The notes under the pieces were generated by a model. The model saw only the letters and a list, made by a program, of their open reading frames with translations, was not told the origin of the DNA and did no database searches. This document shows, piece by piece, positions 8,747 to 16,252 of a stretch of DNA of 32,033 nucleotides. The translations under genes were made by a program, and so were the position numbers. The stretch comes from JAHFUI01 sp041485905. GTDB lineage: Bacteria; Acidobacteriota; Vicinamibacteria; Vicinamibacterales; CAVVIG01. Each line of letters starts with the position of its first letter. Position 1 is the first letter of the stretch. The stretch spans positions 1 through 32,033 of the forward strand of contig JBGPKK010000040.1 in NCBI GenBank assembly GCA_041485905.1, written 5' to 3'.

Positions 8747-9964
8747 TTACTCGAAGCGAAGCGCTTCGATCGGATCCAACGCGGCGGCCTTGCGGGCTGG
8801 ATAGAATCCGAAGAAGACGCCGGTCGCCGCTGCGAATCCGAACGCGATCGCCACGGAGTTGGCCGACACGGCCGTGGGCCAGCCCTGCCAGAGCGTGACG
8901 CCCTGCGCGAAGCCGAATCCCAACGCAATCCCGATCCCGCCGCCGAACATGCTGAGCACGACCGCTTCGACGAGGAACTGCAGCAGCACGTCGCGGCCGC
9001 GGGCGCCGATGGCCATGCGCAGGCCAATCTCGCGCGTCCGCTCGGTGACGGAGACGAGCATGATGTTCATGATGCCGATGCCGCCGACCAGCAGCGACAC
9101 GCCGGCGATGCTCGCGAGCAGCGCCGTCATGGTCTGCGTGGCTTCTTTCCGCACGCTGGCCATCTCCTCGATGGTCCGGACCATGAAGTCGTCGGGATCG
9201 CCCGACTGGATCTTGTGGCGCACGCGCAGCAGCGACGCGATCCGATCGGCGACCGCCGTGACTTCGCCCGCCGACGCGGCCGAGACCGTGATCCGCTGGA
9301 CGAACTGGATGTTGCGCATCTTCTTCATCACGGTGGTGTACGGCGTGTACGCCTTATCGTCCCGATCCTCGCCGACGTTGGACTGTCCCTTGCTCGCCAT
9401 GACGCCGATGATGGTGAACGGCAGATGCTGGATGCGAATCGTCTGACCGATCGGATCGACTTCAGGTCCGAAGAGCTGGTCGCGCACGATCGATCCCAGC
9501 ACCACGACCTTGGCCGCGGTGGTGACGTCCTGAGCGGTAAAAAAGGAGCCGCTCTCGACCTGCCACGAGTTGATGAGCGGGAAGTCGATGTCGGTGCCTT
9601 CCATCTGCGTGTTCCAGTTCAGGTTGCCGGCGACCATCTGCCCGCGTGTCTGCTGCGAGGCCGCCGTATAGAGCACGCCCGGGACCTGAGAAATCGCGGT
9701 GGCGTCATCGGGGGTCAGCGTGCTCGCATTACCCTGTCCCTGCCGAACGCCCCCCTGCGTGAAGTTGCCGGCCTGTACCTGGATGGTATTGGTGCCCATT
9801 GTCTGAATCTGCGCGTCGATCGACGACTGCGCGCCGGTGCCGAGCGCGACCATCGTGATGACCGCGGCGACGCCGATGATCATGCCGAGCATGGTCAGCG
9901 CCGTGCGCATCTTGTTGCGGCCGAGCGCTTTTAATGCGATCCGGAAGACCATGAAGACTGACAT
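8747..9964 (-). CDS. MacB-like ABC transporter permease
   Basis: Permease subunit of a MacAB-type tripartite ABC system, 405 residues. It begins with the amphipathic/TM1 segment characteristic of the family (ALKALGRNKMRTALTMLGMIIGVAAVITMVALG), then a MacB periplasmic core domain (~45-270), and a C-terminal FtsX domain with three helices: LLASIAGVSLLVGGIGIMNI, a segment after VEAVVLSMFGGG, and a last helix ending FFGFYPARKAAALDPIEALR. Type VII ABC permeases do not pump lipid across the membrane but transmit ATP energy mechanically to the periplasm. The ATPase is a separate gene (10024-10779), unlike E. coli MacB where the two are fused. A GAGGAG-type ribosome binding site precedes ATG 9964, immediately after the heptamer repeat in the gap. 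Substrate (macrolide, peptide, lipoprotein or siderophore) cannot be told. Confidence 0.93.
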   Translation of the reverse strand: MSVFMVFRIALKALGRNKMRTALTMLGMIIGVAAVITMVALGTGAQSSIDAQIQTMGTNTIQVQAGNFTQGGVRQGQGNASTLTPDDATAISQVPGVLYTAASQQTRGQMVAGNLNWNTQMEGTDIDFPLINSWQVESGSFFTAQDVTTAAKVVVLGSIVRDQLFGPEVDPIGQTIRIQHLPFTIIGVMASKGQSNVGEDRDDKAYTPYTTVMKKMRNIQFVQRITVSAASAGEVTAVADRIASLLRVRHKIQSGDPDDFMVRTIEEMASVRKEATQTMTALLASIAGVSLLVGGIGIMNIMLVSVTERTREIGLRMAIGARGRDVLLQFLVEAVVLSMFGGGIGIALGFGFAQGVTLWQGWPTAVSANSVAIAFGFAAATGVFFGFYPARKAAALDPIEALRFE

Positions 9965-9976
9965 GATTGGCTCCTC

Positions 9977-10022
9977 GACTGACGACTGTTGATCTCAACC
10001 GCTGACTGACGACTGACGACCG
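9977..10022. repeat. heptameric intergenic repeat, unit CTGACGA (locus A)
   Basis: The 59-nt gap between the ABC ATPase and permease genes consists largely of a 7-nt repeat. CTGACGA occurs at 9979-9985 with a partial second unit CTG at 9986. CTGA at 10002 precedes two full CTGACGA copies at 10006-10012 and 10013-10019. The middle contains a small palindrome, GTTGA / TCAAC with a 2-nt loop (9988-9999). There is a 1-nt slip in register between the two halves. It sits inside an operon, just upstream of the permease ribosome binding site on the minus strand. Confidence 0.75.
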
Positions 10023-10023
10023 T

Positions 10024-10779
10024 CTATCCTACCGCCGCTTCCACCGGCAACGCCGCTAGTTCTTCCTCCGCGTGCCGTCTTCGGGCGACCGCGTGATCCG
10101 AGACCACGTGGCCGTCGCGGAACTGAACGATCCGGGTCCCGTATTCCGCGATGTCGTGCTCGTGCGTGATGAGCAGGACCGTGATGCCGCGCTCGGTGTT
10201 CAATTTCTGAAAGATGTCCATGACTTCGATGCTGGTGCGGGTGTCGAGGTTCCCGGTCGGCTCGTCCGCCAGCAGAATCGACGGGTTGTTGATCAGCGAT
10301 CGGGCGATGGCGACGCGTTGTTGCTGACCGCCCGACAGCTGATTCGGATGGTGATCGGCGCGGTTCTCGAGACCGACCGCCGTGAGCACGTCCATCGCTC
10401 TTTTGTGGCGCTCGACCGTCTTGAAGCCTCCGCCGTAGAGCAGCGGCAACTCCACATTGTCCAGGGCGGACGTGCGCGAGAGCAGGTTGAATCCCTGAAA
10501 GACGAACCCGATTTTCTTGTTCCGCACGGCCGCCAACTGATCCTTCGACATCCGGGACACGTCGTCGCCGTCGAGAAAATATTGGCCCGACGTGGGTTTG
10601 TCCAGACACCCCGCGATGTGCATGAACGTCGACTTGCCGGATCCCGACGGTCCCGTGACCGCCATGAACTCGCCGCGCTGGATGTCGAGGTTCACCCCGC
10701 GGAGCGCTTTGACCTCGACCTCGCCGACCACGTAGGTTTTGACGAGGTTCTTGACCGATATGACAAGCGGAGTGGCCAT
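10024..10779 (-). CDS. MacB/LolD-like ABC transporter ATP-binding protein
   Basis: Nucleotide-binding subunit of 251 residues for the MacB-like permease at 8747-9964. Visible motifs: Walker A GPSGSGKST (residues ~44-52), Q-loop VFQGFNLL, ABC signature LSGGQQQRVAIARSL, Walker B ILLADEPTGNLD and the H-loop in LLITHEHD. These and the FMHIAGCLDKPTSGQ stretch are typical of the LolD/MacB class. The ATG at 10779 is 3 nt after the stop of the adaptor gene, so the three genes form one unit. The C-terminal tail (from about DHAVARRRHAEEELAAL) is outside the conserved fold. Confidence 0.94.
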   Translation of the reverse strand: MATPLVISVKNLVKTYVVGEVEVKALRGVNLDIQRGEFMAVTGPSGSGKSTFMHIAGCLDKPTSGQYFLDGDDVSRMSKDQLAAVRNKKIGFVFQGFNLLSRTSALDNVELPLLYGGGFKTVERHKRAMDVLTAVGLENRADHHPNQLSGGQQQRVAIARSLINNPSILLADEPTGNLDTRTSIEVMDIFQKLNTERGITVLLITHEHDIAEYGTRIVQFRDGHVVSDHAVARRRHAEEELAALPVEAAVG

Positions 10780-10782
10780 CGC

Positions 10783-12729
10783 TTATCGCCCGCCTCCTCG
10801 ATTGCCGCCGCCGCCACCAAACCCCTGATTTCCACGGCCTTGCTGCGGGAGCAGCGGGTTGCCCTGGCCGCCGGCCTGCGGCGTCGCGCGAACGTTCCCG
10901 ACAATCACGCCGGTGACGACTTCCTGGTCGGGTTGCAACTCACCGCTGATCAGCTCGGTCTGTGTGCCGTCGGTGATTCCGAGGCGCAGGTTGACGCGCT
11001 TCAGCTCTTTGTTCGGCGTGTCACAACGGACACAAAGCCAGGCGTTGCCTCGCGTCTCGACCGTCGGCAGCGGCGCGAAGAGCGCGTCGATGGTTCCCGC
11101 TGCCGGCGCCGCCGCTTTCGCGGTGGAGGGCGCCTTGCCGGTCGCCTTCCCGGGCGCCCCGGGGGCCTTGAGAGCCGCGTCGAATGCGCTGGTGTCGCCG
11201 CCGCGCTCTTTCATCCGCGCGATGAACTGCGTCTGCTCGTCGGGCGACATGTTCTTGAAGCGCTCGAGGCGCGCCGCCGGATCTCCGCCGCGGCCGCCGC
11301 CCTGATTTCCACCGCGGCCGCCGAAGCCTCCGCCGCCGGAACCCCGATCGGCGCTTGCGCCCTGGTCGCCGCCACGGCCACGGCCAAAGCCGCCTCGGCC
11401 TCCGCCGAATCCGCCGGCGCGATCACCGCCTCCGGATCCGTCGCCGCCAAATCGACGACGTCCACCGTTACCGTCCGGAGCAACGCCTGTCTGAGCGGAC
11501 GCCGAGGGCGCACCTGCCGCCGGCTGGCCCGCTGGTGATGATCCGCGTGCCGCTGGCGGTTGCCCGGCCGGGGAGACTTGTGCCTGGCCGGCCGCCTGAC
11601 CGGCTGCCGGAGCGCCGGCAGCGCCCCCTTGTCCGTCGCGGCCGCGGCCCCCACCGCCACGTCCGCCTTGACCGCGGCCGCCACCCGCCACCTGAGCCTC
11701 GGGTGGCACGGGCTGGTTGAGTGCGGCGAAGATGTCGGTCGTCGGGCGGAACCTCAGCGCCGCGTTCGGCACGCGCAGGACATCGGTGCGCCGCGCGATC
11801 TGCACGCGCAGGTTCGCCGTCATGCCGGGCTTGAGCTTGAGCTCCGGGTTCGGCACGTTGATGATGGTCTCGTAGGTTGTGACGTTCTGGACGACTTTCG
11901 GCTGCAGCCGGACCTGCGCCACCGTACCTTCGAACTGCGTGCCGGGATACGCGTCGACGCGGAACGTGACCGGCTGACCCGGCCGAATGCGCCCGACGTC
12001 GGATTCATCGACGCTCGCGTTCACCTGCATCTTCGTCAGGTCGGCTGCAATGATGAACAGGGTGGGCGCCGACATGCTGGCCGCGACGGTCTGACCGACG
12101 TCCACGCTCCGCTGAATGATGATGCCGTCGATCGGCGCCGTGATCACCGTATGGTCGAGGTTGACCTGCGCTTGACTGACCGACGCTTCTGACTGCTTGA
12201 TCGATGCAGATACCTGCGTGATGGTGGCTTGTTGAGACTGCACGCCGGCTTGCGCGGTGTCCACGGCGACCTTGGCCGCGTCGAGCTCGCTCAGCGGGAG
12301 CAGGCTCTTCGCGGACAGCTCCTTGGCGCGCGTGTACTTCTGCTGCGCGTCCTGCAGCTGGACCTTGGTTCGTTCGAGATCGCTCTGGGCCTTGATCAGA
12401 TTGGCCTGCGTCTGGGTGAGATTCGCGCGGGCCTGCAGCAGCTGGGCGTCGAGGAGCAGCGGATCGAGGCGCGCGATCACCTGGTCTTTCTTGACGATGT
12501 CATTGAAGTCGGCTTTGAGCTCCGAGATGTTGCCCGACACCTGGCTGCCGACCTGCACCGTCGTCACCGCCTGCAGGGCCCCGGTGGAGGCAACGGTGTC
12601 GACGATGTCGCCGCGGGTGACCCGCGATGTGTTCACCGTGACTTCGTCGCCGCCGCGGCGCATGTAATACGCCCCGGCCCCGGCGCCGATGCCCGCGATG
12701 ATGAGCAGAACGATGATTGCGCGTTTCAT
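10783..12729 (-). CDS. MacA-like periplasmic adaptor with a large Gly/Arg-rich insert
   Basis: Adaptor subunit of the MacAB-type pump, anchored by one N-terminal helix (KRAIIVLLIIAGIGAGAGAYY). Domain order: first lipoyl half (~55-75), long coiled-coil hairpin (~95-190), second lipoyl half (HTVITAPIDGIIIQRSVDVGQ, ~193-213), beta-barrel (~230-310), then VLRVPNAALRF (~318-327). Here a canonical MacA goes straight into its membrane-proximal strand region. This protein instead carries ~220 extra residues: a Gly/Arg/Gln/Pro/Ala low-complexity stretch (~349-487), a short helical piece with NMSPDEQTQFIARMKERGG (~493-511) and another Ala/Pro/Lys linker. The conserved C-terminal domain resumes at ~550 and holds Cys566-Cys569 (a CxxC) and GITDGTQTELISGEL. 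At 648 residues it is far longer than the ~370 usual in MacA. It ends in another Gly-rich tail. Confidence 0.92.
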   Translation of the reverse strand: MKRAIIVLLIIAGIGAGAGAYYMRRGGDEVTVNTSRVTRGDIVDTVASTGALQAVTTVQVGSQVSGNISELKADFNDIVKKDQVIARLDPLLLDAQLLQARANLTQTQANLIKAQSDLERTKVQLQDAQQKYTRAKELSAKSLLPLSELDAAKVAVDTAQAGVQSQQATITQVSASIKQSEASVSQAQVNLDHTVITAPIDGIIIQRSVDVGQTVAASMSAPTLFIIAADLTKMQVNASVDESDVGRIRPGQPVTFRVDAYPGTQFEGTVAQVRLQPKVVQNVTTYETIINVPNPELKLKPGMTANLRVQIARRTDVLRVPNAALRFRPTTDIFAALNQPVPPEAQVAGGGRGQGGRGGGGRGRDGQGGAAGAPAAGQAAGQAQVSPAGQPPAARGSSPAGQPAAGAPSASAQTGVAPDGNGGRRRFGGDGSGGGDRAGGFGGGRGGFGRGRGGDQGASADRGSGGGGFGGRGGNQGGGRGGDPAARLERFKNMSPDEQTQFIARMKERGGDTSAFDAALKAPGAPGKATGKAPSTAKAAAPAAGTIDALFAPLPTVETRGNAWLCVRCDTPNKELKRVNLRLGITDGTQTELISGELQPDQEVVTGVIVGNVRATPQAGGQGNPLLPQQGRGNQGFGGGGGNRGGGR

Positions 12730-12749
12730 GATGCTCCGTTTGGTTCAGA

Positions 12750-12764
12750 TCGTTCGTCGAACGA
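12750..12764. promoter_or_regulatory. 7-bp inverted repeat between tolC-like and macA-like genes
   Basis: TCGTTCG (12750-12756) and CGAACGA (12758-12764) are exact reverse complements around one central base, inside the 40-nt gap between the TolC-like stop (12770) and the MacA-like start (12729). With a 1-nt loop it is a poor RNA hairpin, so a DNA-binding site for a dimeric regulator is possible. It may also be chance. Confidence 0.3.
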
Positions 12765-12769
12765 ATCGG

Positions 12770-14506
12770 TTACCGGCCCAGGACCGTGATGTTGAGACTC
12801 TGCAGGGTCGTGCTCTGCACCCGTTCCATCTCGACGAGCGCCTTTCGGTAGTTGAGCACCGCGCGCAGTTCGCTGTTCTGCGCGTCGGCCAGATCGCGCT
12901 GCGCCTGCACGACGAAGTAGTTCGTCGACATGCCCACCTCGAACTTGCTCTGTTCCGCCTCGAGCTTCCGCTGCGAGAGCCCGCTGGCCGCCTGCGCCGC
13001 CTGCACGGCTTCGGCCGCGTTCTGCACCTGAATGGCCGCGCTGGTGACGTCGTTGGCCACCTGCAACTCGACCTGTTTCAACTGCGCCTGCACCTGATTG
13101 AGCTGTACCCGCGCGCGGGCCACAGACGCTTCCTGTGAGCTCAGGCCGAGCGGATAGCTGAAGTTCATCGACACGGTCCAGCGCGGATAACTGTTCCGGA
13201 ACAGCGAATTGAGCGCGTCCCCATAACCGCCTGGAATGGTGCCGATGACCTCGCGGTTGACGCCGGTTCCCGCTGTGAGGAGCTGGGTTCCGCCGAGACC
13301 ATTCAATCCGTAGTTGGCGACCAGATCGGCCTGCGGCCGCATCTGGTCCTGGAGGTACTTCAGCGTGACGTCGTTGCCTTCGGTGTTCTTCTTCGCGATG
13401 GCGACGTCGGTGCGCTCGCTGAGCGCCCGGCGCACCGCGGCGGCGACATCGATGGTCTCGGGACGGAAGTCCGGACGGTCGGTTGGATCGATTGCGGCGT
13501 TCCAGGTCGGATCGTCGGCGCCGCTGACGATGAAGCGCTTCAGGGCCAGCTCCGTCGTGCGCCTCGTCGACTGCGCGGTGACCAGCGCCTGCTTGCGAGT
13601 GGCCGCTTCCGATTGCGCCTGCACGACGTCGATCGGCGCCATGGTGCCGACCTGCACGCGCGTCTGGTTGTCCTGGACCAGCTTGCTCGCGAGGTCGAGT
13701 GATTTCTGTGCGACATCGACGGCTTGTGTCGCGAAGACGAAGTCCCAGTACGCGTTCCGGACGTTGGACAGCGTGTTGGTGATGGAGGCCTTCAGCTGAA
13801 CGTCGGAGATGTCGCGGTTGATTCGCGCCACCTGGATCTGCTGGCGGGTCGAGTCAATCCGGAAGTTGCGCAGCAGCGGCTGCGTGTACTGTCCCGACCA
13901 GTTCGTGTTGTACGACGGGTTATACAGTGAGTTGGCGCTTGTCGTCGACGTCCGGTTGTTATTGAGCTGAACGGCGAGCGAGCCGCCACCCCACTGCATG
14001 CTCTGCGCGATACCGCCATTGTACGCGGCCTGATCGTTGACGACGGCCTGGCCGGCCGACGTGCCGCCGGCGATGGTCGAGGTCGACGCACTCGTGGTGG
14101 ACTGGGTCTGGATCAGCGACGTCAGGGCCGGGTGGTAGACCGAGCGGAGACTCGCAAGCGCGATGTCGTTGATTTCCGGATTCAGGCGCTGGACGGCGAT
14201 GTCGAGGTTCTTGTCCAGCGTCAGCTTCACCACGTCGTCGAGCGACAGTCGGACGACCGGCCGCGTGTCGCCGGCGGCGGAGAGCGTCGTCTGAGTCGTC
14301 TGACCCTGCGTCGCCGGACTCTGCGCCGGCGCCTGATTGGCGGCGGCGCGTTCGGCCGCCAGGCGGATGAGGTCGTGAATGCGTCCCTCTGAAGTTTGCT
14401 GCGCGGACAGGGAGACCGTCAGGGCCGCCAGCGAGAGCGTGGTCGTCAGAATCCAGACCGATCGGTTGCGTGTCATTCGGTTCATCCTCTTCACCAAGAC
14501 TGTCAT
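12770..14506 (-). CDS. TolC-family outer-membrane efflux channel
   Basis: Outer-membrane factor that forms the trimeric exit duct for the pumps encoded downstream; 578 residues if translated from ATG 14506. Signal peptide: basic start then SVWILTTTLSLAALTVSLSAQQ. Two OEP repeats follow: the first with VRLSLDDVVKLTLDKNLDIAVQ and the coiled-coil region to ~330, the second from ~360 (AAAVRRALSERTDVAIAKKN) through a long Gln/Ala-rich helical segment to the C-terminus. TQPLLRNFRIDS is the typical motif following the first beta strands. ATG 14506 overlaps the TGA of the Spy-like gene (ATGA), favouring this start. In-frame ATGs at residues 8 and 11 are alternatives, with AAGAGG lying just before the former. 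It is the only channel gene in the window and is inferred to serve the ABC and both RND pumps. Confidence 0.93.
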   Translation of the reverse strand: MTVLVKRMNRMTRNRSVWILTTTLSLAALTVSLSAQQTSEGRIHDLIRLAAERAAANQAPAQSPATQGQTTQTTLSAAGDTRPVVRLSLDDVVKLTLDKNLDIAVQRLNPEINDIALASLRSVYHPALTSLIQTQSTTSASTSTIAGGTSAGQAVVNDQAAYNGGIAQSMQWGGGSLAVQLNNNRTSTTSANSLYNPSYNTNWSGQYTQPLLRNFRIDSTRQQIQVARINRDISDVQLKASITNTLSNVRNAYWDFVFATQAVDVAQKSLDLASKLVQDNQTRVQVGTMAPIDVVQAQSEAATRKQALVTAQSTRRTTELALKRFIVSGADDPTWNAAIDPTDRPDFRPETIDVAAAVRRALSERTDVAIAKKNTEGNDVTLKYLQDQMRPQADLVANYGLNGLGGTQLLTAGTGVNREVIGTIPGGYGDALNSLFRNSYPRWTVSMNFSYPLGLSSQEASVARARVQLNQVQAQLKQVELQVANDVTSAAIQVQNAAEAVQAAQAASGLSQRKLEAEQSKFEVGMSTNYFVVQAQRDLADAQNSELRAVLNYRKALVEMERVQSTTLQSLNITVLGR

Positions 14507-14979
14507 CGCCCTTCGGTGCGTGTTTTGCCGTCTCTGCCGTCTCTGCCCGCTGGCGGGCGGGGCGGCCGCGGATTATCGCGCTGCCATTGTTCGAAGACCG
14601 CTTTGAACTTGACGTTCTGTTTCGCCGTCAGCACCTGTCGCATGTGCAGGAGCATGAGCTGGCGCTTTTTGTTTAAACTGGCCCGCAGCGCCTCCACTTT
14701 GTCAATCTGCCGGATGACCAGCGCCTCGTCGGCGTTGTTTTCGATCAGCCGCGACAACTCGGCTTCATGGCGGTCCAGTTCTTCCCGCCCCTGACGCAAC
14801 TGGGGCATCGTCCCGCGAAAGAGGTTGTCGATACGCGTCGACTGGTCAGTGGAGAGCCCGAGCTCTTTGATGACCTTGTCGTCCTTCCACCAGGGAAAGC
14901 CCGACTGCCCGGCGGCCACGGCCGCAAACCCCATCAAGAGAAGGGCAGCCAGGGCCCGGCCGAAAATGCGCGGCCTCAT
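14503..14979 (-). CDS. Spy/CpxP-like periplasmic stress protein
   Basis: Predicted exported all-helical protein of 158 residues. An upstream in-frame ATG would give 168 residues, but ATG 14979 has an AGAGGT ribosome binding site 7 nt away and gives a clean signal peptide (RIFGRALAALLLMGFAAVAAGQ). The mature part has two LTxxQ-type motifs, LSTDQ (~42-46) and LTAKQ (~117-121), the hallmark of Spy/CpxP proteins, flanking two long charged helices with DNLFRGTMPQLRQGREELDRHEAEL. Relatives act as periplasmic chaperones or as sensors that restrain envelope-stress kinases, and some are linked to metal resistance. The C-terminal ~25 residues are Pro/Arg/Gly-rich and probably disordered. Its stop overlaps the tolC-like start, so it is the first gene of the efflux operon, a position that would fit an envelope-stress role. 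That role is inference. Confidence 0.82.
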   Translation of the reverse strand: MRPRIFGRALAALLLMGFAAVAAGQSGFPWWKDDKVIKELGLSTDQSTRIDNLFRGTMPQLRQGREELDRHEAELSRLIENNADEALVIRQIDKVEALRASLNKKRQLMLLHMRQVLTAKQNVKFKAVFEQWQRDNPRPPRPPAGRDGRDGKTRTEGR

Positions 14980-15048
14980 GCGTAAACCTCTAGGAAAAGC
15001 CCAAAACAAGCGGGTTGTCTAGAAATACGACGGAGGCGGCTAGTCCGT

Positions 15049-16227
15049 TTAGTGCGCCGCGGCGAACTCGGTCAGCGTGGCGATGGCGGCGCCCATAAGG
15101 TTGTCTGGGGTCGAGGCACCAGAGGTCAGCCCGATGGCGATCGAGCCGGCGGCCGGCAGCCAGTTGCGGGCGGTTACTTCCGTCGCCCCGCCCACCGGTT
15201 TGTAGCGGATCTCGTCGGCCGAGATCAGGCACTCGGGTTCGGCAATGTGAAAGGTCGGCCGCGACGCGGCGCAAATGCGCGCCAGATTGCACGTGTTGCT
15301 GCTGTTGTAGCCCCCAATCACGATCATCAGGTCGATCGGCTTCTGTTCGAGCAACGCGAGCACCGCGTCCTGACGATCCTGGGTCGCGCTGCAGATCGTA
15401 TCGAAGGCCTGGAAATGCGCCTTCAAGGCTTCATCGCCGTAGCGATCGAGCATCGCTGCCTTCAGCATCTCGCCGATCTCCATCGATTCGGACATCAGCA
15501 TCGTCGTCTGATTGGCGAGGCCGATGCGCTGCAGGTCCCTATCGGGATCGAATCCTTCCGAGGCAGCGGCGGAGAACTGCGCGATGAACGCTGATCGGGG
15601 CCCGCCGTGACGGATGTAGTCGCAGAGCGTGTGCGCTTCCTGGCGATTGAGCACGACGAGATAGCGTCCGCCGTATTCGACGGCCTGCGCCGCGGTCGCC
15701 TGGGTCTCTTCGTGCCACGCCTTGCCGTGAATGATGGAGGTGTAGCCGCCTTCGCAGTAGCGGCGGACGTTTTTCCACACGTTCAACACCGACCCGCACG
15801 TGGTGTCGATGAGGGTGCAGCCGCGCTGCTCGAGCTGCCGCAGCATCGCGACCGTGACCCCGAAGGCCGGCAGAATCACGACGTCGTCGGCGCCGAGCCG
15901 ATCGAAGGACGTCGGGTCGTCGATCAGAAAGCCGATGCCCATCGATCGAAGCCGGGCGTTTACGTGCGGGTTGTGAATGATTTCTCCGGTGAGGAAGACG
16001 GCGCGCTCGGGAAACCGTTGCCGCGTCTGGTACGCGTAATCGACGGCCCGATCCACCCCGTAGCAGAAGCCGAATTCACGCGCCAGATGGATGGTCAACC
16101 GCCCGGCGTGGTAGACGAAATCCTCCGACTTGATCCGTTCGACGATGGCGCTGTGATAGGTCTCGGCCAGCATGCCGGCGACGGCATCTTTGAGGTCGAG
16201 CCCTTTTCGGAAGATCAGCGAGGCCAT
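15049..16227 (-). CDS. ispH: 4-hydroxy-3-methylbut-2-enyl diphosphate reductase, plant/cyanobacterial-type
   Basis: Last enzyme of the MEP isoprenoid pathway; reduces HMBPP to IPP and DMAPP with an iron-sulfur cluster in the cytoplasm. The 392-residue protein has the three cluster cysteines: Cys55 (FGFCYGVDRA), Cys144 (DTTCGSVLNVW) and Cys279 (FDTICSATQDRQ). Other active-site stretches are GEIIHNPHVN, IIHGKAWHEET, NQTTML and NSSNT (309-312). An N-terminal extension of ~50 residues before the first cysteine, the stretch LPAFGVTVAM where E. coli IspH has a His-containing motif, and the end TSGASTPDN all match the longer plant/cyanobacterial form rather than the ~316-residue E. coli form. It lies 25 nt downstream of the anti-sigma gene. 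ATG 16227 has only a weak ribosome binding site, so it may depend on read-through from the sigma operon. Confidence 0.96.
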   Translation of the reverse strand: MASLIFRKGLDLKDAVAGMLAETYHSAIVERIKSEDFVYHAGRLTIHLAREFGFCYGVDRAVDYAYQTRQRFPERAVFLTGEIIHNPHVNARLRSMGIGFLIDDPTSFDRLGADDVVILPAFGVTVAMLRQLEQRGCTLIDTTCGSVLNVWKNVRRYCEGGYTSIIHGKAWHEETQATAAQAVEYGGRYLVVLNRQEAHTLCDYIRHGGPRSAFIAQFSAAASEGFDPDRDLQRIGLANQTTMLMSESMEIGEMLKAAMLDRYGDEALKAHFQAFDTICSATQDRQDAVLALLEQKPIDLMIVIGGYNSSNTCNLARICAASRPTFHIAEPECLISADEIRYKPVGGATEVTARNWLPAAGSIAIGLTSGASTPDNLMGAAIATLTEFAAAH

Positions 16228-16252
16228 CAGGAACGGTGGGTCCGCTCTGGCC

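Noticed and set aside
11280..11460. GC-rich triplet repeats as a separate DNA repeat element
   Set aside because: They are codons for the Gly/Arg-rich insert of the MacA-like adaptor and keep frame; treated as part of the gene.
14980..15048. Promoter for the efflux operon between ispH and the Spy-like gene
   Set aside because: The 69-nt gap has no acceptable -35/-10 pair on the minus strand; an ECF-type promoter could be there, but I cannot support one.
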